Shown piece by piece: positions 11,227 to 22,752 of a stretch of 64,000 nucleotides of DNA. Each line of letters starts with the position of its first letter. Position 1 is the first letter of the stretch. The stretch lies in NCBI GenBank assembly GCA_022385805.1, contig MU277672.1:726012-790011 (forward strand). Direction: 5' to 3'. The notes under the pieces were generated by a model. That model was not told where the DNA came from and ran no database searches. It was given only the letters and a program-made list of their open reading frames with translations. A program made the position numbers and the translations under genes. Origin of the DNA: Pilatotrama ljubarskyi. Taxonomy: Eukaryota > Basidiomycota > Agaricomycetes > Polyporales > Polyporaceae.

Positions 11227-13127
11227 CTAGGCATCGGACACTTCCTCCGCCTTCACGCTATCTCGATCCACGCTTGTGTCGAACGCACGTTGTATATCCT
11301 TAGAGCTTATATGTACCTATGCACAGCAGAGACGTGAGCGCAAAGGTGTATTTAACACTCCCGTGTACATACCTCAACGATGGTCTCGTCCTCAACTTCA
11401 CGCTTGAAAGGCGGAGTACCGTGTCGCTCAAGGACGTCCTGCGGTCCAGGAGTTTCTTCCTCTTTCACAGAATCTTGCTTGGCATGTACGCGCGATGGAT
11501 GCCCAAAGACTAGATGCTGGTTCTTGGAGCTCACATGCACCTGTGACACGAGGAGGATCAGCGTGCATCGATATGTCGCCAATGCTGCCAAAGCACGTGG
11601 GTATTCTCACCTCTATAACAGATTCAGGGTCTTCCCTTTCTTCCTCCAGTCTGGGCTTTACTTCGGCCTCCCAGGACGGGGCGGACCAGTACGTGATTGT
11701 CTCCGGAGAGGGCTCTCTCTTAATGGACACGGAGGTGGGCTCCTCCTTGATTCCCACTGTGCCGGCGCTGGTCCAGTCAGGAAGCACGTATCCATTGGGT
11801 GCGCTGAGATGGACCTTTTGGAGGTTGAGAATCACGAGCTGACATGTCATTGAGGGAGGCGCACTCACTTCGACCATCCTCTCCTCCTCGGCGTCGCTGT
11901 CAACAACAGGGTCCGGGAGAGGTACCGACTCAGGGAGGTCTGGAAAGTCGGCGCGTTTCATTTCTGACTCCAAATACGGTGGCATGTCATCCTCGGCGCA
12001 GTCGAAGCCGTTCTCTTGATCGTTGGTTGTTTGCGCATTGCCCGCAGCCGCTTGTGCCGCCGCACCCTGTTCGGAAAGCTATGTATCTCATGCAAACGGA
12101 CTTCTGCCAGGCCCCACTCACATCGTCAGGATGCCTCTGTTCCTGAGCGATCGAGGCCGTTGAATTCTCGTCATCGGACATGCGCCGACGCGTTCTAGCA
12201 CGCGATGGGGTTTCCGTCGACGGCAGCGGAGGCACTCCACTTCGCTTGCGCTTACGGCGTTTCGCAGCCGAAGACGAAGATGCTGTAGGGTGACCTTCAT
12301 CGGGAGCAATGATACCGTTCGCTTGCAATACCTCTGGATCCAGCATCAGCGCTTCCCGAGTCAATCGCGAGTACGCAGACGGTCTTACCTCTCGGCCGGT
12401 ACATGAAACGGAAGATGACGTATGGTTTATCGTCAATAAGGATTGGGCGAAGAACAGTCGACTTCGGTTGGGTCTCTTTACTTTGCCCTTGGCTGTCTGG
12501 GGTGAGAATATTTCCAACACGTATGCAGGCGGTGTCAGCGTACGGGATGCGCTTCGTTGAGGCTGCGTTGCTGTTGGGGCGCTGACGCGAAGGACCAGAA
12601 GCCGCAGGCGATTTGGAATGCACAGGGACAACTATGAAGTCACGAGCACGTCGTAATCTAAGTTCGATGGTTCCCATCTCTTCACTGTATGCAGAAGGGA
12701 GGGCATCGTCTCCTGCCAGTGCGTTATGGCTTAGATCTCGGGAGCGTCGAGGTAGCAACAGCCACTCACCAGAAGGCACATGCAAGAACTGAGCAGAGCA
12801 ATTTGCGTCAACAGGAACACGCAGTCCTGACGCGGACGACTTCATGGCATTCTTGGTGTGGGAGATTACTCCTATCCTCCGCCCGTCGGTCCTAACCTCG
12901 ATTGAAAGGTGCGTTGGAGGTTTCGAGTCTATCCAGTGGACCCTGTACTCCTGCATACCCGTAAGTGACCATCTCCGCAGATGTATGCAAGCAGCGCTGA
13001 CTTTCCCATCGTTGCCGGGGACATAGCACGACACCACCTTGTCACCCTCGACTTTGACCTGGAACTGTTCAAGCTCCCGACCATCACAAGAGACGTACGC
13101 GCCAAAGCCCCGGTAGTTCAGAGGCAT
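11227..13127 (-). CDS. DUF7918-type protein B with triple exon repeat
   Basis: Paralogue of protein A, about 500 residues. The start MPLNYRGFGAYVSCDG is at 13127. Domain landmarks: DGK | EYRVHWIDSK, MGTIELRLRRARDF, VIFRFMYRPR | EVLQANGIIAP, with introns in the same family positions. A basic segment (KRRKRKRSGVPP, RTRRRMSDDE) follows as a likely NLS. The C-terminus is three consecutive exons, each in phase 0 and each starting with a VH(L/V/I)S unit: 11814-11611 (68 codons), 11540-11373 (56 codons) and 11316-11227 (29 codons plus stop). Between them they contain five PsiKxE sumoylation-type sites: IKEE, IKRE, VKEE, FKRE, VKAE. The exon-repeat model is my reconstruction; stopping after the second repeat at an in-frame stop (11352) is the alternative. 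Function unknown. Confidence 0.82.
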
Positions 13128-13443
13128 CCGTGGGCACGGTCTAGTTTTACCACGGAACGACGAATGTAGAGGTGGGACAGAGTGGATGTGCTACATGACG
13201 CGACGCGACGCGAAGTGGCCGGGAAAAGCCACGAGAGCGCCGTGCCAGTGACGCGACCACCGATCGCCTTTCCGGGCATGTGATCGTGGCTCCCGATCAG
13301 ATCTCTGCATGAGGCGCACACAAGCGATTCAAGTACACTACGCCTTTGATGCTAATCGACTCTCAACTTCGACAAGCACATTCATACGGTGCCAGTATAC
13401 GCTTCACGAAGGCGATAATTGACAGAAACTGTGAATTACAGAG
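13128..13443. other. Divergent promoter, DUF7918 B / helicase
   Basis: 316 bp. It contains a CG-rich tandem (three GACGC units around 13198-13212) that resembles MBF/E2F-type sites, but this is too simple a pattern to assign. Confidence 0.35.
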
Positions 13444-16400
13444 ATGGCCAGCGAGGAACACCTCCAAGCCTTCATAGCACGGCAGCGCGAGTTGCTCAAG
13501 AGAGAACGGGAAGCTGAGATCGAGCGCACGTCCCTGCTGCTCTCCAACTGCCCACCGAAACTACTCGAGCAGAAGGGACTTGCTCTTTGCGGTCTTGGAA
13601 CAGCGTCCATTGGCATCGGGCTCGGTGGGAAGACGTGGGTATGCTCGTCATCGATCAACATCGTCGAGTCGAGCCTGAAGACATGCCATCTCTAGTCTTG
13701 TAGAACTCGAGAGACCGGCGGCCTACCACTCGACCCCGATATTCCCCCCGCATTCTTTAAGGTACGTCGTACAACACATTATATATCCACTGATTCTAAT
13801 AGGAATGTGATGAAGGCCAGGTGATCTCGCTCGCATAGAGGAACATACAGCGTCGACTGCACAGAAGAAGACTGCGAAACCCAAGAAAACGGCCGGTACG
13901 ACAGACAAAACTAGAGACGATGGCGTCGAAGGGGTCGTTTACAAGGTAAACCATCGTCAAGCAGCGACTTGACTACTCATGACTGAAACCTCGCCTTCAG
14001 GTCTCCGACGCCAAAATCGTCATCGCAGTCGATCCTCCCGAAACTAGCGGAGAGGACCTCAACATTCCCGAAAGATCACGAGTAGTGAAGCTTGCCAACA
14101 GCGTCACGTATGATCGGTAAGAAAGAAGCAGTTACTGACATCAGGAAGTGATTTCGTGCTCACATCACTGCCTAGCATGGACAAGGCACTTGATCAGCTC
14201 GAAAAAGTCGTCCTGCCCAATTCTGATGCTGTACGTACCGTAGACTAGCTAGTTACTTCACTCATAGCTCAACCATCGACAGAAGGAAGACAAGTTCCTG
14301 CCGAAGATGACGCCCCTCATACGGGTGCTCATGGGGATGGCCCCACCCTCGGATCGAGTGCCAGTCAAGGACTTGAAGTTCTTCGATGGCTCGCTCAATG
14401 CAAGTCAGCAAGAAGCCATCCGGTTTGCTCTTGAGTCGCCCGAGGTCGCATGCATACACGGGCCTCCAGGTAGCGTTTACGATCGTTCATTCAACAAGCC
14501 CGTCGCTCACACCGGCAATCGGCAGGCACTGGGAAGACGCATACCCTGATCGAGCTCATCCGCCAACTCACCACCGTGACTCCATCCAATCCGAAACCGT
14601 TGCGACTGCTTGTATGCGGCGCGTCCAACATGTCTGTCGACAACATACTGGAGAGGCTACTTGCTCTACCTGCGTCCGAGGACGCTGCTAAGCTCAAGGT
14701 GACCCGTGTCGGGCACCCGGCTCGTGTCATGGCGCAAGAGAATGTGATAGACGCAACGCTTGAGGTGCAGGCGAGCCGCAGTGACCAGGTGAGGATTGCA
14801 TCCGGGAACGTATGGCGGAACGTCTCACGGGGTGACATAGGCAGCGCTGGCGAAGGATGTCAAGAATGAGCTTGAAGCTGCACTTGATATCCTTGCGGGG
14901 AAAGGTAAGGGCACAAAAGGCAAGGCACCTCGGGGCCTCGAACGCAAAAAGATGTGGGAGGAGGTCAGGGCCCTGCGTAAGGAGTAAGTGCCTCGGTCTG
15001 CTGTCCGTGCGTCAATCTATTCGAACGAGCTTGGAAGATATCGTCAGCGCGAGGGCGGTGTAGTCGAGAGCGTCTTGAAGGACTCCCAAGTGGTACTTGC
15101 CACTTGCCACTCCTCAGGAGGTCGACAGCTCCGCTCCCAAAACTTCGACGTCGTGATCATCGATGAAGCTACCCAGGCCTTGGAAGCTGTAAGTTCCCTT
15201 CTAATGTTTTCCCATGTGTCGCGCTCATACCGCGCACCCAGGTCTGCTGGATCCCCATATTCAAAGCGCAGAAGCTCATCCTCGCGGGAGATCCTATGCA
15301 ACTTCCCCCTACGATTATCTCCGCTGATAAGGGCGACAAGAAGAAAGACAAGTCGACAATGTCCTCAGAGAAGACGAAACAGAAGCAGGCATTCCCAGGC
15401 ACACCGGCAAAAAACGTTCCGACCAAAGCGTCTCCTGAGGAGGAAGCAGCGCCTGAGGCGGACGAGGATGGTTCTAGTGACGATGAGGGTGACCCAGCCA
15501 TCGCTGCAGACCCAGTAGAGCCTCTGAAGACCGCCCCAAGAGACCCGCGAAAGGCAGGCTCAGGTGCTGTGTTGCGGCCGCCTCGTTCACTCGAGACCAC
15601 GCTATTTGAAAGGCTGGAGAAGATGTATGGTCCTGGGATCAAGCGCATGCTCACTGTGCAATATCGGTACGGGACCAGTACCTCACCTCCATCGGCTTCG
15701 GCTGACGGTGTCCCGCTGTACAGGATGCATAAGCAAATCGCAGCGTTCCCGTCCAAGGTCATGTACCACTCGAAGCTGACGTCTCACCCTTCGGTTGCAT
15801 CTCACCTACTACGCGACCTCCCTAATACCAACGCGGACTCGGAGGACGACGAGAAAGAGATACTGGGGACGCCTGTGGTATTCTACGATACTGCAGGCTG
15901 CGAGTACTTCGAGCGGGTCGAGGGCGATAGCGACGAGGGCAGCAGGTGCAATGAAAACGAAGCGTCCGTGGTGAAGATGTGGGTGGACCAGCTGGTATGT
16001 ACTCGTCCTCGCACAATCAGAGCGACTTGGTGCTGATAGCTCATGCCTTGTAGGCCAGCGCAGGAGTACTCCCCTCCCAGATCGCTGTAATCACTCCGTA
16101 TGTGCTCCCTTCGCAGAACTAGTCCTACGTTTTTCTTGCCGACGCCACATACACACCCACAGGTATCAAGCACAAGTCACTCTCCTGGCGTCTCTCCTGC
16201 GTCCTGCATACGGCGCCGAGCTGGAGATCGGTACGGTCGACGGCATGCAGGGGCGCGAGAAGGAGGCTGTGATCATCAGTCTTGTGCGGAGCAACGAGAA
16301 GGTATGTTATACTTTTCACCTGTCAGCACAGATGGCAAACCGCATGCCACTAGCGCGAGGTCGGCTTTCTCAAGGATAAGCGGCGACTGAACGGTATGTT

Positions 16401-16637
16401 TCTCTTCTCTCCTTGTCGCGATCCCGCAGACTGATCCGTCGACAGTGGCGATGACCCGAGCTCGTCGACATCTGGTGCGTGACGGAATACTGCTACTGAC
16501 GTTGGAAGACATCTCACCTCGTTTCGCAGTGCGTTGTCGGTGATTCCTCCACAGTACAACACGGGAGCGCGTTCCTCAAGAAATGGATGGCCTGGCTGGA
16601 AGCGAACGCAGACGTGCGATACGCCGGTCTCGAATAG
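13444..16637 (+). CDS. hcs1: SF1B helicase, IGHMBP2/Hcs1 (SMUBP-2) family
   Basis: 5'-to-3' RNA/DNA helicase of the Upf1-like group. About 800 residues across roughly 14 short introns. The N-terminus (FIARQRELLKREREAEIERT) matches the IGHMBP2 start. Motifs in order: LNASQQEAIRFAL (Q motif), HGPPGTGKTHTLIELI with Walker A completed across an intron, LLVCGASNMSVDNILERL, VTRVGHPARV, SQVVLATCHSSG, FDVVIIDEATQALEA, CWIPIFKAQKLILAGDPMQ, LTVQYRMHKQI, LEIGTVDGMQGREKEAVI and NVAMTRARRHLCVVGD. A long polar insertion of some 85 residues, Lys-rich then acidic, sits directly after QLPPTI and is absent from the human protein as I remember it. No R3H or zinc finger follows, as in Hcs1 and unlike human IGHMBP2. 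Confidence 0.93.
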
Positions 16638-16867
16638 CCAACCGGTCAACACAAACGATACTGCATGCGCTGGTGCCGGGTGCCGCATCCAGCCACGGCG
16701 TATTCCTCACACAAGGAGAGATAGAACTAGGCGAACCACGGTAGCATCTAGCGTTCCTGGATCAGACATCTACAGTACCTACGCACGTGCGCATGCCCTC
16801 GTATCCCGCACCACTGTACAACTACATAGACAGACATCATCAAGTCCCAGAGAGATGCCGATTGATG

Positions 16868-18846
16868 TCATCGAGCAGCGTCCGCGGTGACGCTGCCCGT
16901 TCGCCGGCGAGACGCCACCGGGGACCCTTCCGCGCCGGATCGAGCCGCGTCGAGCAGCCCGGCCTCCTCCTCATTGTATGAGCGGGACGTTCGTCGACCT
17001 CGAGCGAAGGGTTTGGGTCGGTAGAGGAGCGACTGTGCGACGATCGTGACGTCGAACATGAGGGTCCCTCCGCTGCCTAACAAATATCTGCGAGTATAGT
17101 CGCGTGAGCACCGATGGAATGCTGGTGGGGAGACGACGATACGTACGGGATGCTCTCGCGTATAAACGCGGTCGCTTCGGGCTCGGGGAGTTGGAGGTTG
17201 GGTGAGGTTAGGATGGAGGCGACGTAAAAGAAGTTGCCGAGGAACGCGAAGATGAATAGGTAGATTGACAATCCCTGCGAACCGATTGTCGTCGGGTCAG
17301 TCCAGAGCAGTGACGCGGGGGATGGCAACTCGAACGCACCTCTACGGATTTCCTAACGTACTATCGAGGAGCACACACCGTCAGCATATCTTGTGTCGCC
17401 GGTCAGGTTCTATCACTCACGTTCTTCCATATCTGTGGTAATCGTGAAGTAAGGTATAGTGTCGTGCAAATCCATGCGGATATTCGTCCGATGATGAACT
17501 CGGTGGTCGGAGGAGGTACCGGTTCGTTAAGTAACGAGACGTCGCTAGACGTGTGAAGGTACTGAAACACAGCGGGCTCTCCTGAGATCTGAGCGGAAAT
17601 CACAGGGTCGATCAAGTGGGACTCTGGAGGTATCCCTGTGACTGCAGCGATAGAAACCTCCGCGCGAGCTAGCACCCGGCCTATATGCTCGACGCTACCC
17701 GAGGGGGGTGGTTTCCTCCCTCCTGCAAGTGTTCCGAGACCGAACAAGGCCCATACACCCAAGAAGACCATAGTCGCGCCTTTCCGGCTAGCGCGTGAGC
17801 TGCGCCGATGCGCGTTCGCGCTTAACCATTCTTCCTCCTCTTCATGCGCCAGGTCCGCTGCCCTGACCGCCGGCCGCCCTCGCGCGATCCCGTCAATCTC
17901 GTCCGTAGGTTGTGACGGCATAGTCATATGCAGGGATGGATGCATGTGTCCGGATGGCGAAAGTGTCGCATGTCGGCTCCGGCCCTGAAAGGAGTCTTGA
18001 CCCCAAGCAACGTATTTCCGCCTTCCGGAACGCCCGCCCTCGGAGTGGAAGCTATCCGCTAGACGGGCTAGGGCATCTTCGGACACCTCTTCCTCGTCCT
18101 CGTAGGCGGTGGGATGCGGTTCTGTGGAATGTGAGCGACCGGCATGCCATCGCGCATGCTCCTCCTGCTGTGCAGCAAGCGCTGCCACTGCGGCTACATT
18201 CGCAGCGACTGTGGACAGGGCACGATAGTGAGGCGCGCCGGCCCCGCGGTCGAGTGATAGTCGTCGCGCGGCGACAGAGGTGGTACGATCCCTACTGTGG
18301 AGGTAGGGCGGCCGCACGGCCTTCTCACTAGTCCTGCGGTAGTAGAAGTATTGGCTCAGGAGGCTGAAGTCGACGAATACGAAGTACGTCGCGAGATAGG
18401 TCTGTGGACCACTGAGATGCGTGCTTTCTCCAATGCGATGTGCGGACTCACCTGGAAGGGTAGCTGGTGCGTCAGGATGCATCCCAGAAGGTTGGTGGCA
18501 TCTCCTGCAGAGCAAACGGGTATATGTCAGAGAAGCGCACTACGAGTCTGGCGCACGCGACATCTCGCGCGATTGCTATGAGTGATCGCGAGGACCACGC
18601 CGGACACTTACCCAGAAGCCAATTCATCAAGAAGGGCAAGGCCAGGCCCTCGACTGATTGCCTTCGCGCATTCTCTAAGACTTGTCTGGTGGAATGCCCG
18701 TCTTCGTCAATTCGTGCCAGGGCGGGGCAAGCAGCAGCGGGACAGATGATGCGGGGTAAATGCGGGACTTACGGGAACTGGGCGCCGAGCCAGCAGGCGA
18801 TGGAGGTGTATCCGAGGAATTCGCTGAATGTCGCAGAGAGGACCAT
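16868..18846 (-). CDS. PQ-loop vacuolar transporter (Ypq1/stm1-like)
   Basis: Heptahelical PQ-loop protein; relatives export cationic amino acids from the vacuole. First PQ loop: FSEFLGYTSIACW, then AQFPQVLENARRQSVEGL, with the PQ formed across an intron. Second: TSRLPQIWKN | YVRKSVEGLSIYLF, followed by FLGNFFYVASIL. About 490 residues. I chose MVLSATFSEF at 18846 because the first membrane helix begins right after it; an in-frame ATG at 19065 would add 73 polar residues. Between helices 3 and 4 lies an unusually long hydrophilic loop of some 180 residues with His-, Arg- and Glu-rich stretches (AHEEEEEWLSANAHRRSSR). The C-terminal tail contains NEEEAGLLDAA, a dileucine-like sorting signal. 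It is convergent with the helicase gene (230 bp between stops). Confidence 0.88.
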
Positions 18847-19287
18847 GGACGATGCGGCATGCAGCGTTGAGGACGCGGAGGACGACGAGGACGAGGCCAG
18901 GCGGGGTGATAGGGCGTGACTCGGCTCTCGTCGAGGACGTCTACAGTAGTTATCGCGGCGCGCTGCTCCGGCGGCAAAGTCCCTCGGCTCTTCGCCCAGC
19001 ATTCCCTTATTCAGCGTTCTCCTCCTCCGCCCGTCCTCTCTTCCTCGCACGCCCGGGTCAACCACACTATCTCTAACTGAGAATAGCGCAGTCTTATATC
19101 ATAACGAGCAGGAATAGCAATCTCGCAACAGCTCTAAGAACACACCGCGCCCGAGCCCGAGTCTCTGGTGGCGCGAACCAGGTCTCGAGGGAACCCACAC
19201 TCGCGTGTCTGCCTGCCCGAACACGTCCCGCCCAGTGCGGCGTCTTTCCGGAGTGCTCTCACCATCTCTGTGCCGCATTCTCCCGCC
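18847..19287. other. Divergent promoter, PQ-loop / CTLH gene
   Basis: 441 bp with no gene. Its first 219 bp are an open extension of the PQ-loop frame, which could be translated if the upstream ATG at 19065 is used. Confidence 0.4.
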
Positions 19288-20554
19288 ATGTCGTTAAAGA
19301 GCAGGTCGTCCTCGAGCGCGAGGTTGATGAACCCGGCACCCCAGGAGTTGGTGAGTGAGCGTCGGCTACCGATCAGACTCTGCCTTCGGACTGCTGAGGG
19401 ATGTTTACGTGTTTTCCAGAAAGACCTTGTCCTCGACTACCTTATGCACAACTGCCACACGAGCGCCGCGCGCGCCTTCATGAGAGAGTGCGGCGTCAAG
19501 CGGGTCGACGCAGAGGGCGATGAGCCGATGGTCACCCCCGAGAAGGAGACGTCCGAAGAGGACCTCCAAGCACTCGAAGATAGGCTCGCCTTGGGCGAGC
19601 TGCGTAAAGGCGCGCTGCCCTCTCTCCTGCCGGTGATCGTATGCACTTAGCCTCTCTCTGTCTAGAAATCCGAAACCACATTCTGACAGGCCGGATCGAC
19701 GACGCGACAGAGCTTCTGAACAAGCACTTCCCCTCCGTTCTTTCAGAGACCATCGAGGATGCAACAGAGCCTTCCAGCTCCAGGAAGCTCGAGTACCTCC
19801 CGGCCACCTCCACCGATCCCACCCATCTCGCGCTCAACCTCCGCATTCAGGCGTTTATCGAAGCCGCACGCACGATACCCCTGCCCTACTGCCCGCCCGG
19901 TTCTGATACGCCCCTATCGCACCCACCGTTGCTATCCGCCGCTGCGAAGACGGCAAGCTCCAGTGATGGCGAAGATGCGGACATGTCTGAGAACGAGAGC
20001 GAGCAATCGAACGCCCAGCTGTTGCACCGTGCTCAGAGCTTGTACTCCGAGGTGAATCGACTGCCGCGAGCGACGGATCGTGCCATGTATCTGCTCGAGC
20101 TAGGGCAGGTCGGTGGCATCCTCGCGTACACCGTGCCCGAGCGAAGTCCGCTCGCTCTGTATATGACGCAAGCTCGCCGAGAAGCGGTCGCCGACCAGAT
20201 CGATAGCGCTATATTGCGTAGGTGCCGTCTTTCCACTGCAACGCTGGCCCGGCTAATGTCTCAATCGTCACAGAGCGAGCAAAGCGACCCATCATATCTC
20301 GCATCGAGCTCTACTCGCGATACACGGCTGTCATATGGTCCTTGTTGCACGAGAAAGGCATCACTGTTCCCCCTCGCAACAAGTGGCCTGCAGATGTCGC
20401 ACTGCCTCCGACTAATTTCAGCGAACCGAAGGCAGCCAGCAAGGATGACAGTAGCCTCGAGAACGCCGTATCCTCCGCCAAGAAAGCGACATCTGAGAAG
20501 GATGGCGAAGAGGTACTTGACTACTCGTCGTATGATCATGGAACGAGTCACTAA
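19288..20554 (+). CDS. LisH-CTLH-CRA domain protein (RanBPM/Gid family)
   Basis: Proteins with this module are subunits of the GID/CTLH ubiquitin ligase or its relatives. Exon joins: PAPQEL | KDLVLDYLMHNCHTSAARAF (LisH-type helix pair), then LALGEL-Q | IRNHILTGRIDDATELLNKHFP (CTLH). The CRA region follows: ALNLRIQAFIEAARTIPL, LLHRAQSLYSEVNRLPRA, and SPLALYMTQARREAVADQI. An acidic stretch (SSDGEDADMSENESEQ) splits the CRA domain. A last exon carries RAKRPIISRIELYSRYTAVIWSLLHE and a polar tail. About 360 residues. The order and spacing resemble the C-terminal half of RanBPM without its SPRY domain. The start at 19288 is the first ATG that splices cleanly into the LisH exon. Which GID subunit it corresponds to I cannot say. 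Confidence 0.82.
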
Positions 20555-20808
20555 GCACCGTCCAGGTCCTCCCGCCATTCGATTTGCATCTGTTCGTCGA
20601 GTCTCAAGGTAACAGATAGCCTCTACAGACCGGTCACTACACCTCGCTGTCGATATGTTCGTTTTGTCTGTATTGTTCATCGTCGCGCATGGGACACAGG
20701 GGATTGCATGTACTATATACTGCCGTTACACGCACAACGTTGTAAGCTACATTGGAAAACACCGTACAGCCTACCACGCCCGAAAGCAGGGCCAAGGGGG
20801 AAGGAGAT

Positions 20809-22216
20809 CTAGTCGCTCAACCGGAGACTCCTCATCATCGCCTCCACATCACTCATACTAGTCCTGAATGTCCTGTGTTCCTCCATAACAATTTCCACCT
20901 CCTCCCAGCGCCCCCGGTTCACCTTGTCCACGACGTCCTGAGGCACGTCGCATCCCCTCAAGCCCAGCACTCTCAGCCTCGCCCACTTGTCCCACTCGAT
21001 TCGCTGGACTATCGTTTCAGAGTTCTCCTCGCCCTTCCCGCCTGCAGGCTCGTTCAGCCAAGAGTTGTAGGACAAATCTACCACTTCAAGCAAAGGGCAT
21101 ATTCGTGGCAGCCGATGGACCGGGGTTGGCGACGGTAGCGCGAGTAGCGCGAGCCGCGTCAGAATCAGGGGGAAGACGAAGAGAGTCGAAGTCGGGACCG
21201 GCGCATTGAGGACGATCAGGGTGTGTAAGGGCGGTGACAGTTCTTGGTGAGACGATTCGGCCTCCCAGGAGTCCTCATCCGCTGGGCCCGCGGTTTCGTC
21301 TTCGTCTCCGCCGTCAGTTCTGCTGCTCCCGTTACGGGATGGGCCTTCTCCACGGTCCTCCTGTCCCTCCCTGACGTTTTCCCGTTGTGCAGCAGGCATC
21401 GGCGAGAGGCTCAGCAGGAGGTCCCGTTGCAGAGTCGCCTGCGGCCCCACCACTATCAGCTCGCCATCGGCATGACCTTCGGGCTCGACGAGCGCATACA
21501 ACTTCGCGTTGGGCAAAGGATCATGTACGGCGGTGTACCGCAGGATGTCGCGCCTGAAGTAGTGCGGGATTGCCGGAAGGAGCTCGTCCCTGAATCCCGC
21601 GGTATCCGGGAATTCATCCAGCAGGACGCGCAGACATATCTGCGTGAGCGGCGGGACGGGCGAGTCCGACACGTCGCGCTCGGCGTATGGAGAGGACTCA
21701 TATAGCGGCACGTCGCTGGACCCGAAGCTCCATGGGGTGTGGGAGAAGATGAGCGAGAGGGCGCGGCAGCGGAACGCGGGCATGCTCTTGTCTAGTGAAG
21801 GGTCGTACGCCGCCGGGCTGCCTTCCTGTCCTGTGTCGTGTCTGAAGAGCCCGCTCCAGCTCTTGGGTGGGGGCGGTCCAGGCACGGGGCCGCGAGGATA
21901 GCCATGCTCGAGGTGGCCGTCGCGGATGACCGGGAGCGGTGGAGGCGTGGTGCTCCCACCTTCAAGTGAGATATCAGTGCGCTGGGTGGGTGCAAATCGG
22001 AAGATATCTGAGAAGGGTAGGGAGGGGTCGTTGCGGCTGTGGGAAGCGGCGGCCGCGAGGTGCGCCTTTGACCTTCGTAGGTTCTGCTCATGCCGGAATT
22101 GCTCGCCTCTGTAACGATGTTAGTCACTCGGTGCAGCTCAATAGCGAAGGAGAGCAAGTACCTTAGCGTATGGAGTAGGGTATTCACCTGTCGAGAGCCG
22201 CTAGTACTGCCGGCAT
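20809..22216 (-). CDS. Conserved fungal protein of unknown function, weak LRR-like segments
   Basis: I do not recognise the family. The start MPAVLAALDR at 22216 joins through a short intron (donor GTGAAT, acceptor TTACAG) to GEQFRHEQNLRRSKAHLA, and the frame stays open to the stop at 20809, about 450 residues. Features: Pro-rich stretch (PGPPPPKSWSGLF); a folded-looking middle (QICLRVLLDEFPD, FRDELLPAIPHYFRRDILRYTAVHDPLPNAKL); a low-complexity acidic insert (TDGGDEDETAGPADEDS); then LRR-like pieces LLEVVDLSYNSWL and ARLRVLGLRGCDVP. No signal peptide or membrane helix. Codon use and the clean intron argue for a real gene. A role in protein-protein contact would be a guess. Confidence 0.7.
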
Positions 22217-22752
22217 GTTTCTTGTCAAGATCTCTCCGAAACGGCATGACTGCGCACTGCGATAGTTTTGCGGATCACCTTGCGCAGAAGAACAGTGTGT
22301 GAGAGGAAGATGCCAATCTCATAGCTGAGTAAGATGGTCACGGAGTCGGAATGGCAGATGGTCGTGCGGTGGAGAGGCCGTAAGTACTAAGTACCATAAA
22401 CGTCCTGCTCATATGGCAGCATCATAAGCGCCTGTGATCTCAGCAAAAGGGATCTCTTGTGCAGTATTTGCCTCGCTGGGCGATGTGTAGTAGCAGGGGT
22501 TGCTGTTGGAGACGGAGCTAGAGGGACTTGGAGCCGCCGGAAAGTCACTCAGAACGTCAGGACATTTGACGGAGGAGGGCCCCTGGCAGTGTGCGCTTTT
22601 CAACGATTGAGGTGAACATATGGCATACAGATGGGTGGATAGTAGTCGTAATAGTAACGCATGCCAGTCATACTCCCTCATACACGCGAGCCCGCGGCCC
22701 TCCAGACGCGAACCGCAACTCCCCTCGAGAAGCAAAAGGCGCAAGCACCCAC
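22217..22752. other. Intergenic, 536 bp
   Basis: Holds the 3' flank of RPL7 and the promoter of the unknown gene, both on the minus strand. I see no other gene. Confidence 0.35.

Noticed and set aside
21792..22247. 151-codon frame on the minus strand starting MPFRRDLD
   Set aside because: It overlaps the unknown gene in another frame; the MPAVLAALDR start with a proper intron explains the region better.
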